A stretch of DNA of 64,000 nt. It comes from Hyalella azteca (lineage: Eukaryota > Arthropoda > Malacostraca > Amphipoda > Hyalellidae). Where the stretch lies: contig NW_025943988.1 in NCBI RefSeq assembly GCF_000764305.2, forward strand, positions 186,001 to 250,000. Reading direction: 5' to 3'. Numbering within the stretch: the first letter of the stretch is position 1; every line of letters begins with the position of its first letter. Position numbers and translations under genes: made by a program. The notes beneath the pieces are model-generated. The model ran no database searches. It worked only from the letters and a program-made list of their open reading frames with translations, and was not told where the DNA came from. Of this stretch, positions 12,601 to 24,191 are shown one piece after another.

Positions 12601-14349
12601 AAAAAGAAAAATTAATCAATGAACAATATTTCTTATTGATTTCCAGCATGCATTTATAACAGCAGATAAAACCTAACCTCGGTTCTTCTCCACAAAGATG
12701 TACGAAGACTCTGCGTAAGTCTATTTATGTCTTCACAAGCCACAAAAAAAGCCTAAATAATTTAATAGGCTTAGTGATCTTTGCAGGAGTCTTCGTTTAA
12801 AGGTCAGACATCAGCCCAGGTAGATTCAGGTCACATTTTGTACGTGTTAGCTTGAACGTAAATATTTCGATTTATCTAATAATGTTTAATTTATAGATTA
12901 TAAATACTGTATCATGCTCTATGTCTGGCCATTTCCAAATAATCATATATACGCTATATATCTCTATATATAGCTTATCATATATACTCTTCGTGACTTT
13001 CATATAAGAATTGAATATTCATATAATTAATATCGATTTATACCTAATAAGCTCAACGTTTCTTACTAAAACCCATCAGACATCTGAGTATGAAATAACG
13101 TTTAATAAACGATATTTTAATGAAACTAACTGTTAATCAATGTTGTCTTGGCGTCATTTGCATGGAGGGAAGTTATTTATAACCCGCAAAATCAAATAGC
13201 ACAATATCAATATTTATATCATAGCGCAACTTTAATCATCATATAATATGAAAAATAGGTGAATATTTTTTGGGTATAAAAAAACCGCGTAAATAACCAA
13301 CAATTTTCTCAAATTGGCTAACAAGGCGGATAACGTTAATAAGATCAAAAAAATAGAAAAAGGTTTGCACATCTCTCATTTTACATCCATATAGATTTGT
13401 ACATTAAACACTAATTTTAAAACGTTTTAATCCACTGTAATATAAATGACGATTACAAGACTGAGGATTTAAGGGGATTACACGATGTATTAAACGACTG
13501 TAAATAAAAGCATTCATCCATGAAATTAAAATAGTTCCCCATAAACCCTTCCCCATTCTCTTCTTTCATTCAATTAATACAATTCTGCTCATTCATTATA
13601 TTATTTCTCATATTGCCCAACGTCTCATTTCGACGACTCGTGCTTATTTCGCAATGCCAATGAAATCACAAAGAGTGGAGTCAAAAAATATCCTATATAC
13701 CATAGATTATGCTATAGATTTTATCGTACATATTAATTAGGATATAAAATTAATACAATAATTATTAATACGAGTATACATAGAGTGCCAAAGGCGGGAC
13801 GAAGAATGGAGTCAATAAATATCATATTCATTATTTAAAATACTATATATCCCATATGTATTATATGCAACTTAATAAGTAAAATATAAAAAATCGTCTA
13901 CGTTGTAAGCAGTCATGCGGTGTCCAATATTGCAGTTAAATGGATAGCTCGAAGTTGAGGGCATGTCGCAACCTTACAGGAAAGTTTCATGGTAAGTTCC
14001 TATTCCTGGTGCTACGAAGCGTGTCGGCAGGTAACTTTACCAACTTGTCTTGGCTCAATAAATGCAAATTAACAGTAACATGAATTTCAGTGATTTTATA
14101 TAACAAAAACAAACATTAGTGCTGAAACTAGATGATTTTGGGTATTAGGGCCTAAAAATGACTTTGATTTCACGGAATGCTCGTTGTGTTATGAAATTAA
14201 CAGATAAGTTTGTTGTCTTGCATTTAAATACGCTACGTATCTCTCATCACCATCAGACGTCACTACCACAGTTGCAAGAATAACACATGACGAGTGTACG
14301 ACAACATCTCCACCGTCGTCACTGCACTTCCAGGCAACGATTGTTTACT
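12601..14349. other. Intergenic, no gene seen
   Basis: AT-rich. A short imperfect duplication (GGAGTCAATAAATATC-like) occurs near 13675 and 13809. No exons recognised. Confidence 0.5.
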
Positions 14350-14610
14350 GAATTCCAGTCTATCTCCAGTCGCAAACAAAACATAATACAAAAGCTGAAC
14401 AATCTTCTAATGAATTTCGAACTAAACCAATTTTATGGTAAATTGTGACTTAATTTAACCGAATTCCAGCATATCTCCAGACGCAACTAAAACATGATAA
14501 TACTAAAGTTCAACAAACTACTAATGAATTTCAACATAAGCCAACTTTATGGTAAATTGTGTCTTAATTTAACCGAATTCCAGCCCATCTACAGCCGCAA
14601 ACAAAATATT
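14350..14610. repeat. About 111-bp tandem repeat, 2.3 copies
   Basis: Units begin GAATTCCAG and end GTGACTTAATTTAACC. A diverged further piece lies near 14850-14935. Confidence 0.85.
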
Positions 14611-14639
14611 AATATTTTAAGTATTGAAGTCACTCGTTT

Positions 14640-14760
14640 ACTTCAATAGCAAATTCAATAGAAATTTAAAAGCAAAGAAAATTCCACAAAAATTTATTAG
14701 ATCTTCATTGGAAACCTTTTGAAGTTCAGCTCCATCGTCAGTTCAAAAATTCCAAAATGC
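14640..14760 (-). mobile_element. Penelope-like 3' terminus, relic
   Basis: Reverse-strand match to the 3' end of the Penelope-like element at 16340-16870: AAATTTAAAAGCAAAGAA, then the diverged GTTCAGCTCCATCGTCAGTTC. Old, truncated copy. Confidence 0.65.
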
Positions 14761-15269
14761 ACATACAATCGGTACCGAAATTAAAAAAAACAACGAAATC
14801 GATGCTTAAATTTAAACTTTTCTTCTTTTTATATTTCTAATTAATATTGACGTACAACAAACTTCTAATGAGCAATGAATTTCAGCTTAAGCAAATTTCA
14901 TGGTGAATTATGACTTAATTTTAATCAAACTCAGGGCTAAACTCTCGCAGGAGCCATCAAAACAGTGAAATATTTAAACTTACACATTAGCTTTTTATTT
15001 TTTGCTCAATGAACTTGAGTTAGACTCCACCATTCACGAACTCATTCATCATACACAGTAACTTTCAATCAGACTTCTCAGGTGAATCCACCCCAAAAAA
15101 TATATATTATAAATAAATATATAAATTTTTATTTATACCTTATAGCTTCTCATCGCAATATAAGATTTTATATTGTGATGTTCGTAAATAAGTTGTCCGT
15201 ACCGCCGCAGGTATAGGGTGTTAATTGTACGATATAATTAATAAAATTAAGACATTAAAGAGCAACATG

Positions 15270-15690
15270 CTAAGCAACTTTACACAGCATGTTCGCACAC
15301 TACACATGCAATGTATACATGCTGTACATATACTACATTATACTCTAAACATCAAAATGCATATATACATGCTACATTAGACAGCATGTGCACATGCTGC
15401 AAGTCAAACAGCACGCACACATGCTATACATTATACAGGCCCGCACATCAGCTATATACATTACACAGCATCTGCTCGTATACACAGCAAACATACGCAG
15501 GAAGTGGGTAGGCTGTACATAGGAAATTCCGCAGGCTCGCTACACAGGCTCGCACATCAGCTATACAATACAATTACACAGGCCCGCAAATCAGCTATAC
15601 AATACACAGCATCTGCTTGTATACACAGCACACATACGCAGGAAGTGGGTAGGCTGTACATAGGACATTCCGCAGGCTCGCTGGTTATTG
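15270..15690. repeat. Imperfect repeats and a direct duplication
   Basis: CACATGC/ACATGCT-rich imperfect repeats lead into two copies of a block containing ACACAGCATCTGCT and CGCAGGAAGTGGGTAGGCTG. Frames across it translate only the repeat. Confidence 0.75.
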
Positions 15691-15769
15691 TTATTGTTAT
15701 TGCTGTCATATTGTCAGGTGCTGTTATTGCACAGCATGATGACAGGCTGGATAATATCAGTGACTATAT

Positions 15770-15932
15770 GAATTTCCTATAGAAATTTAAAAGCAAAGAA
15801 AATCCCCCAAAAATTACCAAGGTATTTATCGGAAACAATATGAATTTCCCTTAGAAATTTAAAAACAAAGAAAATTCCAAAACAATATAACTCAGTATTA
15901 ATGTCACTTATTTGCTTAAATCGCAAGTTGAC
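15770..15932 (-). mobile_element. Penelope-like terminal fragments
   Basis: Two tandem reverse-strand fragments (GAAATTTAAAAGCAAAGAAA and a variant) plus a stretch ending in AAATCGCAAGTTGAC. Similar strings flank the copies at 14640 and 31572, so they probably belong to the element family. Confidence 0.55.
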
Positions 15933-16245
15933 TAAAAATTTAAAAGCAAAGAATAGTCCACAAAAATTCATATCTTTATAGAAAACGTTTCGGAGTCCAG
16001 CTCCATCGTCAGTTCATAGAATCTAGAACATACATAGAAAGTCACAAGTTAATACAATTGAAAGCACAGAACACAATTAGAACCTAAATTTACAAGTAAT
16101 AGGGCATAAAAACCTATCTATTCACAATTTCAAGGGGATAGGAGCTCACAGCTGAATTTAAACTGGGCCTAAGCTTAAAAATGTACAATGATTCTAAGAT
16201 ACGCAAATCTGAAGTACCGGAGGTAGAAGCTAACACCCTAAAGTC
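15933..16245 (-). mobile_element. Penelope-like element, left arm of palindrome
   Basis: The reverse complement of these 313 bases matches 16558-16870 without a difference that I could find by eye. The arm covers the last codons of the endonuclease domain, the 3' untranslated part and the terminus. It is cut by the assembly gap exactly where the right arm still continues inward, so the true centre is unresolved. Confidence 0.85.
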
Positions 16246-16339
16246 NNNNNNNNNNNNNNNNNNNNNNNNNNNNNNNNNNNNNNNNNNNNNNNNNNNNNNN
16301 NNNNNNNNNNNNNNNNNNNNNNNNNNNNNNNNNNNNNNN
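16246..16339. other. Assembly gap (94 N)
   Basis: A run of N between the two inverted Penelope arms. Gaps commonly fall inside palindromes because assemblers cannot resolve them. The printed length need not be the real one. Confidence 0.99.
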
Positions 16340-16870
16340 AAGATATGCTCCCTGTTCATATGCGATCGTCCCTGGTTTATCAATTTCGTTGTGCACAATG
16401 TGCATCTGCGTACGTCGGTATGACTTCACGCAATCTTTATTCCAGGATCGCTGAGCATAAGGGCAGGAGTTGTAGGACCGGACAGTTGCTATCGCGCCCC
16501 CCTCATTCGGCTGTGCGCACTCACGCCGAGCAGTGTGATGTGCCTGTTTCTGACAGTGACTTTAGGGTGTTAGCTTCTACCTCCGGTACTTCAGATTTGC
16601 GTATCTTAGAATCATTGTACATTTTTAAGCTTAGGCCCAGTTTAAATTCAGCTGTGAGCTCCTATCCCCTTGAAATTGTGAATAGATAGGTTTTTATGCC
16701 CTATTACTTGTAAATTTAGGTTCTAATTGTGTTCTGTGCTTTCAATTGTATTAACTTGTGACTTTCTATGTATGTTCTAGATTCTATGAACTGACGATGG
16801 AGCTGGACTCCGAAACGTTTTCTATAAAGATATGAATTTTTGTGGACTATTCTTTGCTTTTAAATTTTTA
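16340..16870 (+). mobile_element. Penelope-like retroelement, 3' part
   Basis: 5'-truncated copy containing the C-terminal endonuclease coding region (see next entry), about 180 bp of non-coding 3' sequence, and a terminus with GGAGCTGGACTCCGAAACG that recurs in the other copies in this window (14640, 31572-31882, 38560). Penelope-like elements encode a reverse transcriptase fused to a GIY-YIG endonuclease; the reverse transcriptase part is missing, lost in or beyond the gap. Confidence 0.88.
16345..16689 (+). pseudogene. Penelope-like GIY-YIG endonuclease, C-terminal fragment
   Basis: A 114-residue open frame ending in TAG, truncated at its N-terminus by the gap; the ATG is internal, not a true start. 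It reads VYQFRCAQC, then AYVGMTSRNLYSRIAEHKG, an HSAVRTHAEQC segment, ILESLYIFKLRPSLNS and a stop. This matches the Penelope-type endonuclease layout: CxxC with a downstream His pair (zinc-binding), a degenerate GIY-YIG (AYVG), the conserved Arg and Glu (ILESLYI), and the terminal RPSLN. In the family this nuclease nicks target DNA to prime reverse transcription. The catalytic residues are intact, but with no reverse transcriptase visible the copy cannot be autonomous as assembled. Confidence 0.88.
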
Positions 16871-17053
16871 ATATAACTCAGTACTCACTGCAGTGAGTGA
16901 CAGAGAGCGCATTTTCTCGTCGACGAAAACGTGACGTCACGGACGGACAGATAGACGGACGGACAGACGGACGGACGGACAGACAGGCGGACGGACGGAC
17001 AGACGGACATGGCGAGCACAATAGCGCATTTTTCCATAAAGAGAAAATACGCT
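16871..17053 (+). mobile_element. GGAC-repeat inverted-end element, copy B
   Basis: Same family as copy A, with the longest GGACGGACAGAC tract of the five. It starts at the very base where the Penelope terminus ends. The right end reads GAGAAAATACGCT, one change from the inverted complement. Confidence 0.8.
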
Positions 17054-17059
17054 ATAAAT

Positions 17060-17215
17060 ACCCATGTATTTATCGGAAACAATGTGAAATTTTCTGTTGA
17101 AAAAATTAATTAACCGTATCTTTATCGGAAACGACATGAAATTTTCTATTGAGCCAAACGAGTGACATTAAATACTCATTGTTAATGTCACACTTAATGT
17201 CACGTAATATAGACA
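17060..17215 (-). mobile_element. Penelope-associated terminal fragments
   Basis: Two reverse-oriented pieces containing TATCGGAAAC and TGAAATTTTCTATTGAGCC, similar to strings next to the copies at 14640 and 15840. Weak, diverged. Confidence 0.4.
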
Positions 17216-18258
17216 TTAATACTGATAGTTTTGCGAGTGTAAATGTGGCCGTGAAGCAGGTGCTGCCAGACGCACGACGCACCCACAGTGCCCGCACTCG
17301 TGCTGTGGTGCCATAGAGTCTCGTAGCAAACGTGGTCACTCTCGCACTCAAATGTTAACTATTGCTACTTATACCCAAGAAACTGGGTACGAAATGTTAT
17401 GTGAATAAGCAATTAAATTTTTGAAGTGATTACCTATTCAAGAAAATCCTGGAAATTAAGATAAATTTGAGATAAAGACACAATTACATGCCTGGTGACC
17501 GTGTGCTATGCTAGAGTGGCATCGCAACAACAAATGTGTTCATTTAGTATTCATTTATTTGATCGAAAAACTACAGCGCTTTAAGCGACGAGTGAACATA
17601 TACAAAGCACAAACTTATTATATGAAAGATTGCGTGAAAAAAAAAAGTTTTTAATTTTATTAGAAAGAATAGCAACATGAAAATCAATCGTGGTTCGTCG
17701 GCAAGCTCTGCCGCGGCCACACCTGCATGACGTCATCTCAGTATTCGCCTTGCTAAGCACGTAGCGTGTATTGTATCTGAGTAAATATTTCCCGTTGCTT
17801 AGGAAACCCAGGAAATAAGCGAGGTGGTATTAAAGAGAAAGAGAGAGAGAGAGAAAGAAAGAGAGGAGGAAGAGAGATCCAAGAGAGAGCGTGGGAGAAC
17901 CAAGGTCGCGCGAGTTGGGCTAGGCCTTGTGCACCTCAATAATTTGTCATAGGACTTCGTTGTATAGAATTAAAACAATTACAATAATAAAACTAGAATA
18001 ATGGAATTAGAATAATAAAATAAAAATAATAGAATTAAATAATATAATTAGAATAATATAATCAGATCAATAGAGTTAGAAAAATAGAACATAATTATAC
18101 AAGTGCAGGAAGAATAAAATATTTATTATTATAAAATTATTGCGGAAGAATTACATTTTTTAAATTTATATATGGGTGAAACTTTTGAGTAAAATTATGC
18201 GGGGTTGGACTGATGCATGATATGCACGGTAGAGAGAAAATGAAAGTATGTAAAATAT
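17216..18258. other. Intergenic, with a GA-rich tract
   Basis: A purine tract, mainly (GA)n, spans about 17836-17895. The AT-rich part around 17960-18080 contains imperfect AATAGAATTA repeats. No gene seen. Confidence 0.55.
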
Positions 18259-18584
18259 CAGTAGTATGCGAGGATGACAGCAGTATGCGAGGAAAATGAC
18301 AGCAGTATGCTAGGATGATGACAGTAGTATGCGAGGATGACAGCAGTATGCGAGGATGACAGCAGTATGCGAGGAAAATGACAGCAGTATGCTAGGATGA
18401 TGACAGTAGTATGCGAGGATGACAGCAGTATGCGAGGAAAATGACAGCAGTATGCTAGGATGATGACAGCAGTATGCGATGATGACAGCAGTATGCGAGG
18501 ATGATGACAGCAGTATGCGAGGATGATGACAGCAGTATGCGAGGATGATGACAGCAGTATGCTGGGATGATGACAGCAGTATGC
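18259..18584. repeat. 19/22-bp minisatellite, about 16 copies
   Basis: Units of GACAGCAGTATGCGAGGAT with or without a 3-base insertion (GATGAT, GAAAAT). A three-unit higher-order block (AGGAAAATG, AGGATGATG, AGGATG) is repeated about three times in the left half. Confidence 0.95.
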
Positions 18585-19246
18585 ACAATAATCCATAATA
18601 TTCACCGTATGAGCCGTGTGAATTTTTTCGAATTGATATCATACACACAATTGGATCTTCTATACAGCAAAGAATTCTCCGGAAATAAACATCTTCGTGA
18701 GCGTGGTTAATGCGGCAGTGAAATGATGCAGAGTCTATCATTACGTATGAGATCATTCAAGGTTTAGGCTCTCGTGACTTAGGTACCTAATTGTTAATGA
18801 CGAATAAGTCGGCTGAGAAATGACATCGCATTCAACTCGGCATTCTTAAATGAAAAGTATATAATTATGGTCGGTAATATATTTTTTCTGCTTGAGTTGT
18901 ACAATAGAAAAAAATGCAAATTTAATAAAATATTACTTGAAAATTCGCATTTAATTTTGCAAAACATATCGCTTCTATTTCAGCGCTGCGATTTTTTTAG
19001 GCGATGACTCAATTAATTGTCATTAGCGGTTATTCAAGCAATAATAAATAAATCCCCGAATAAATTACCCAAAGAGGAAGTCAATTTAACCCACGATGCG
19101 CCTCGTTATCAAGCCCAGTTCGTGATATTAGTAGGTTCAAATTGCCTTCACAAAAAGTATCTATACGTGACCAGATACACTTAGTAATACTTCAGTCGTC
19201 CAGTAATATACTTAGTAATACTAGATGTTTAATCTCTGGTCTCTGG
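18585..19246. other. Intergenic, no gene seen
   Basis: AT-rich single-copy DNA. Confidence 0.5.
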
Positions 19247-19478
19247 TTAACCCTCTACCGGACTCCTCGAGGAACATGCAATTATACGTAAACTATTGAG
19301 TGTAGCAACATAGTAACCAGAGGACGTTTGTACGCAACAGAGAACATTTTAAAGTTGTCGTACGTGGCGGCAACCATCAGGGCAAGTCATTTTGCGCTCA
19401 CTAGAACGTATGCTTTTTTGATAAGTAGGCGCGTGACAATATTGCTCCGGTTACTCGTGTCACGCGGTAGAGGGTTAA
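19247..19478 (-). mobile_element. piggyBac-like non-autonomous element, copy 2
   Basis: Bounded by TTAA on both sides, with ends TTAACCCTCTACCG and CGGTAGAGGGTTAA that are exact complements. Its reverse complement aligns with 2571-2812 over most of the length. The copies differ by many substitutions and small indels, so this is an old family. Confidence 0.8.
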
Positions 19479-20511
19479 ATTTAACCCTAATTTCCTGAGA
19501 GTTGTAATTCGCCGTCTGTAAAACTCACGTCTCTGTACGATAATATTATGGCGCAAATTGATACTTTAATCAGGTATTGAAAAATGTTTTAAAAAAACTG
19601 GAAAAATGAAATAGTGGGATATAATTGCGATCCTTCATATCGCAATTCACAGTGGGATATAATTGCGATCATTATTAAAGGTGTAATCGAAATGGTTAAG
19701 GATAATTTGCGCGAATCAGTCCTCTCCGATTATCCGACAAGACATACTGCCAAATCTGTAGTTAAAGAAATAGAAGAATATACTAACCGCAAAAGTTGAA
19801 ACAAATATTAATCGAGCATGTTGAGCAACATGGCAGTACCAGAAAAAATACATTTTTTTGGAAATATATAAATAAAAATAATATGCCATATCAGTGTTAT
19901 GGTAATATTCCCTTCATAATCACCTTCACCTTGAGAGATTGCAAATAAAATTTCGTTCCGCAATTTTTTCAGGCTAGAATTGCCCTGTCCAACACGACTT
20001 CCACTCACGCGCTCTCAATTTACCAGTTTTCGACTACGTTAGTTTACTGAAGAAATTTTCTAGCTCAACAACATCAAATATCGTGTCGTCACGAGAGCAA
20101 AATAAGGGTCAAGTGGGAACAGGATAAATCAAATTACGTACAGTCAAGTTTTGAACTTGCCTTATTCATTTCTACTAATTTTTACATCAATAATAAATTT
20201 GTATATTATTGATTTTCCTCTATACTGACATCACGATTTGAAAAATGCAACATTCAATGATTTTCTCTTGACTAGAAAATACCGTAATTGATTTAAGAAT
20301 CATTACACTATTCCATGCAGAAAAATCACATAGAATTTATTTATCAGGCGAAAATTAACTATAACGTTGTAATTACAATGATATTGTTTCTGTGTACATA
20401 AATACGAGTATCAACAAAGCTATTTGGTAATATACAAGAATTTTATGTCAAAGTAAATTCAATTCGTCGACCACTCCCTGGTAACCTTAATATTTCTTCA
20501 GCACGAGACGC
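19479..20511. other. Intergenic, no gene seen
   Basis: Contains a small direct repeat (GTGGGATATAATTGCGATC at about 19615 and 19652). No exon-like block. Confidence 0.5.
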
Positions 20512-20893
20512 TATTGTCGTACGAATGCAATTGTCGTACGAATGCAATCGTCGTACGAATGCAATTGTCGTACGAATGCAATTGTCGTACGAATGCAATT
20601 GTCGTACGAATGCAATTATCGTACGAATGCAATTGTCGTACGAATGCAATTGTCGTACGAATGCAATTGTCGTACGAACGCAATTGTCGTACGAACGCAT
20701 TGTCGTACGAATGCAATTATCGTACGAACGCAATTGTCGTACGAACGCAATTGTCAAACGAACGCAAATGTCGTACGAACGCAAATGTCGTACGAACGCA
20801 ATTGTCGTACGAACGCAACTGTCGTACGAACGCTATTGTCGTACGAACGCAATGGTGAAACCAACGCAATTGTCGTATGAACGCAATTGTCGT
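20512..20893. repeat. 17-bp minisatellite, about 22 copies
   Basis: Units of ATTGTCGTACGAATGCA with a later variant in which AATGCA becomes AACGCA. Each unit contains the palindrome CGTACG, so the array can fold on either strand. Both strands and several frames stay open through it; none is a gene. Confidence 0.97.
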
Positions 20894-21454
20894 CAGCATA
20901 CGGCGCCTTTTGAAAGCAATCAATGAGAAACTAACATAAAAATCCTGCACATTTTTCCTGCTCAATCCGAATCCATTATCTTTAAATCTGGTTTAATAGT
21001 TCAATAGATGGATAATAATATATAATTATCCATCCATTATATAACATGTTATTATTTAATAAAATATGTTATAACTAATTAAGGAAAACAATTGCTTCAA
21101 TTAAGATCAGTGTCTGCGGGACTGATTCACGATGACATGCGAGATTCATAGTTCAATTTTGAATTATTCAATCTTATGTGATAGTGTGCGCTGTTGAAGT
21201 TGGAATTCAATTTTATCCCAAGTAAGATGGGTCTGATTTTTTGATTGAATTTTTTATGCTCTTTTTCAGAAACAATAAAACATACTTATTGCTCTAAAAT
21301 TATCAGCTAAACAGTTTAGTTCAATCTACTTCTTATTCGGCATCAACAAATTTGAGTTCTCAATAAATATTGTTTTTGTTCTATATGCCTGGACATGTTT
21401 ATCTGTCCCGATTTCCCCAAAACCAAGTGATGCGTTAAACAAACCAGATTTAAG
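20894..21454. other. Upstream flank of the Ser/Pro-rich exon
   Basis: AT-rich. An in-frame TGA at 21428-21430 closes the frame upstream of the ATG at 21455. A pyrimidine-rich stretch near 21400-21418 followed by CCAAG at 21427 could be a splice acceptor, so the ATG may be in a first or an internal exon. Confidence 0.45.
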
Positions 21455-22680
21455 ATGAACTCGTCAGGTGCAAACATTGCGAGCTCCTGCATGTCTCCGC
21501 CAGTCACCTTTAACCGACATGAACCTTTGGATGGAAGGCCGCATCAAGACACACCAGAACAATACGAAATTTGGCCGAAACAACAACAAATGGAGCAACT
21601 GTCCCCAGGCGATATTCCAATTGAGACGACGATCATAAGCACAGCTTCTTTAGTTCTGTCGCATTTCCCTGACCGCACCGACACCAGAGAAGTAGGCTCA
21701 TGTTCACGCACTGAAACTCTAGACACAAATCTAAGTGACTACGAAAACAATTCTCCATCGACTCCTCCTCAGGGTACCTTGAGTAAATCTTCGTCAGCAT
21801 CGTCATCTTGTTCTTTCATCGCACGTCCTTTTGGGCGGTCAGTCCACTCTTTGTCTTCCACTTCACTGTCAAGCATTTCTTTCTCAACATTCCAACCCAT
21901 CGAGTTCCCGCAGAGCAGTAATTACCTTTTTCACGCCTCAGACTGCGAAGATCAGTCCGATTACGTCCCTCTCAACATTTTCCGCACCCGACAAGGAGTT
22001 GTGAACACGCCTTCGCCCCTCATATCTCGACCATCATCGCCCTTACCGCCGACACACTCGCCAAACTTCTCGAGATCGCCTTCTCCTAACAGATCTTCTC
22101 GTAGGTTCCAGAGAAGCTTTTCTCCTGGACGTCCCAACACGAATTCTGGACCTGGGTCACCTAAATTTACTAGGTCTCTGAACCCATCTCGGGAACCATC
22201 TCCTCTTCGTCTTCGGCCTTCAAGTTACACGAGACCACTATCTCCCAACCCACCCACGATGTCACCGGGACCCTCCAGAGGACAATCTCCAAGAAGTATC
22301 CATACATCGATGTGCTTCTCATCGTCTTCGCACTCCATTCGATCTCAGCCCTCATCTCCGGAATCTCGCGCTCGGTCCGCGTTTCATAATGAGACAATGT
22401 ATCCCTCTGCCGGCTCTCAAGCCCAACTTTCTTCGGCATTAAGCGTGCACAGAAACATTTCATTGCGTTCACCTCCTTCACCAACAAGGCCTGCGACAGC
22501 ACTAAACAATTCTCGTTCTCCAAATCAATCTCCGCTCAATTTTCGATCACCTGTAACTTCCCGGCCTCCATCCCCAATGAACGCCGCTTCCCGCCACCAA
22601 GTGTGGCTACTTCCCAACGCACGGCCTGCCAGATCCCAGTCACAGCCCCCAGTGAGCCCCAGGCTGCACTCTCGTGCTAG
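21455..22680 (+). CDS. Ser/Pro-rich low-complexity protein, large coding exon
   Basis: An open frame of 409 codons, far longer and richer in G+C than anything around it. The product is dominated by Ser, Pro and Arg, with many SP, RSPSP and PSPL-type motifs, especially from residue 180 on. It has no membrane segment, no signal peptide and no recognisable folded domain, so it is probably intrinsically disordered and, by its SP/SPxR density, a likely substrate of proline-directed kinases (inference). I do not recognise the family. The coding part probably ends at the splice donor AG|GTAAAT (exon end 22680); the in-frame TAA at 22682 lies in the intron if that donor is used. An acceptor-linked exon candidate lies at 24192. 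No coding DNA was found upstream within reach, so the N-terminus is uncertain. Confidence 0.75.
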
Positions 22681-23015
22681 GTAAATCTTCCTTATGTTTA
22701 TGCTAGGTAACTCGGTTCTATATATTCATGCTAGGTAAATCTTCTTATGTTTATTCTAGGTAACTAATTTCTATATGTTTATGCTAGGTAACTAATTTCT
22801 ATATATTCATGCTAGGTAAATCTTCTTCATGTTTATGCTAGGTAACTAATTTCTATATGTTCATGCTAGGTAAAGCTTCCTCATGTTTACGCTAGGTAAC
22901 TAGTTTCTATATGTTCATGCTATGTAAATCTTCTTCATGTTTATCTAGGTAACTAGGTTCTATATGTTTATGCTAGGTAAATTTTCCTTATGTTTATGCT
23001 AGGTAACTAGGTTAA
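22681..23015. repeat. About 27-bp minisatellite of splice-donor-like units
   Basis: Starting directly at the exon end, the motif CTAG|GTAA recurs about every 26-28 bp. GT positions are 22681, 22707, 22735, 22760, 22788, 22816, 22842, 22870, 22896, 22949, 22977 and 23003, plus a decayed one at 22924. Two unit types alternate: GTAAATCTTCTTATGTTTATG and GTAACTAATTTCTATATG-like. About a dozen candidate 5' splice sites lie in line at the head of the presumed intron. Confidence 0.93.
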
Positions 23016-24191
23016 GTGAGTAACTAGGCAATGTTGACGTACTGTCATCGTAAAGTTCCTGGCCAGAAACGCTATCGGCAACGTATCGTTTACTCTCTGC
23101 CGCAGTACAGCTGTGGCCCATATATATCTTAGAGCTTTTCTTATGCCAATCAAGACTGATTGTAAACTTTATTTTCTCATACAGTTTATCACGGTAGTCA
23201 TATACCAAGGTAAATTATAACGTAATGTCTGCTCGGTGTTTTGGAATTGGTTTATTGTGAATGTAAACGGGGCTGTGAAAGATTCTAAGTAAGGCTTCTA
23301 TGTCGGCCTTGCCTTAGCACGGCGCTAACAGGTCCAGTCATTCATCCCTAAAAGCTTGACAAACACAAGTGCTTCGAGATCAGGTTTAACCTATCAATTC
23401 AACTGATCCTTTTTGATTAACTGTCGTAATATGAAGGCATTTATCAAACAGTTTAAAATTCGTTATGTAAGGTCAAAAGAATAATTTTACACTAGCTGAT
23501 TGGTTACTTCACACGACGGTTGCAAATCTTTCAGAGCCATTGAAAATGAATTTACTAATTTCAAAGTCGATGGGTAAAATTCGAAGGGCATGTAGCAGGG
23601 CATGTATATTAATATTTCAAAATACAGGACACGTATCTTTTGATAAGGTTACCTTGTTTTGGATGCGATATCAGTCGATCATTTTAGCACCTCCATTCTT
23701 ATATAATGTATTAAATGTCAGGGCATTATTGTACTGTTATTCCTATTGATATAGGTTAATCGGATTACGGAACTTATAAGCGTTTTCATGCTTTACTCAT
23801 CACATTTAATGTTCTAACTTGCGCTCCACCTTACGTTTGATAAAAAATAACTTAAACCTGATGGCAAAATTCTCAAAGTTCTAGATCGCAATTAAAATTG
23901 CTAATAAAAACCTGCTTTAGGTGTAAAAAAAATAGTGATAATTCATTAGATCTGTTTCGCCTATTTCAAAATGAATACAAATTCCTACGATATTGTGTTT
24001 TAAAGAATTTGTATCACTTACATATATTCCTTATTTAAAAAAAGTATTTGGTTAAAAAAAGTTCCTTGTTTGAATAATTCGCGAAATTACTCACGCGATC
24101 ACCATCGTTTATTATGTTAATTTTTTTCTATTTTTACCGTTTATCAAGTTTATTTATTATTTATTTACTATTATTATGGTTTTTTTATCAG
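23016..24191. other. Presumed intron
   Basis: AT-rich, no exon-like block. It ends in a strong acceptor (GGTTTTTTTATCAG) at 24191. Confidence 0.5.

Noticed and set aside
20443..20965. Several overlapping frames of 70-133 codons on both strands
   Set aside because: All are readings of the 17-bp array with CGTACG palindromes; no start context, splice site or flanking coding sequence.
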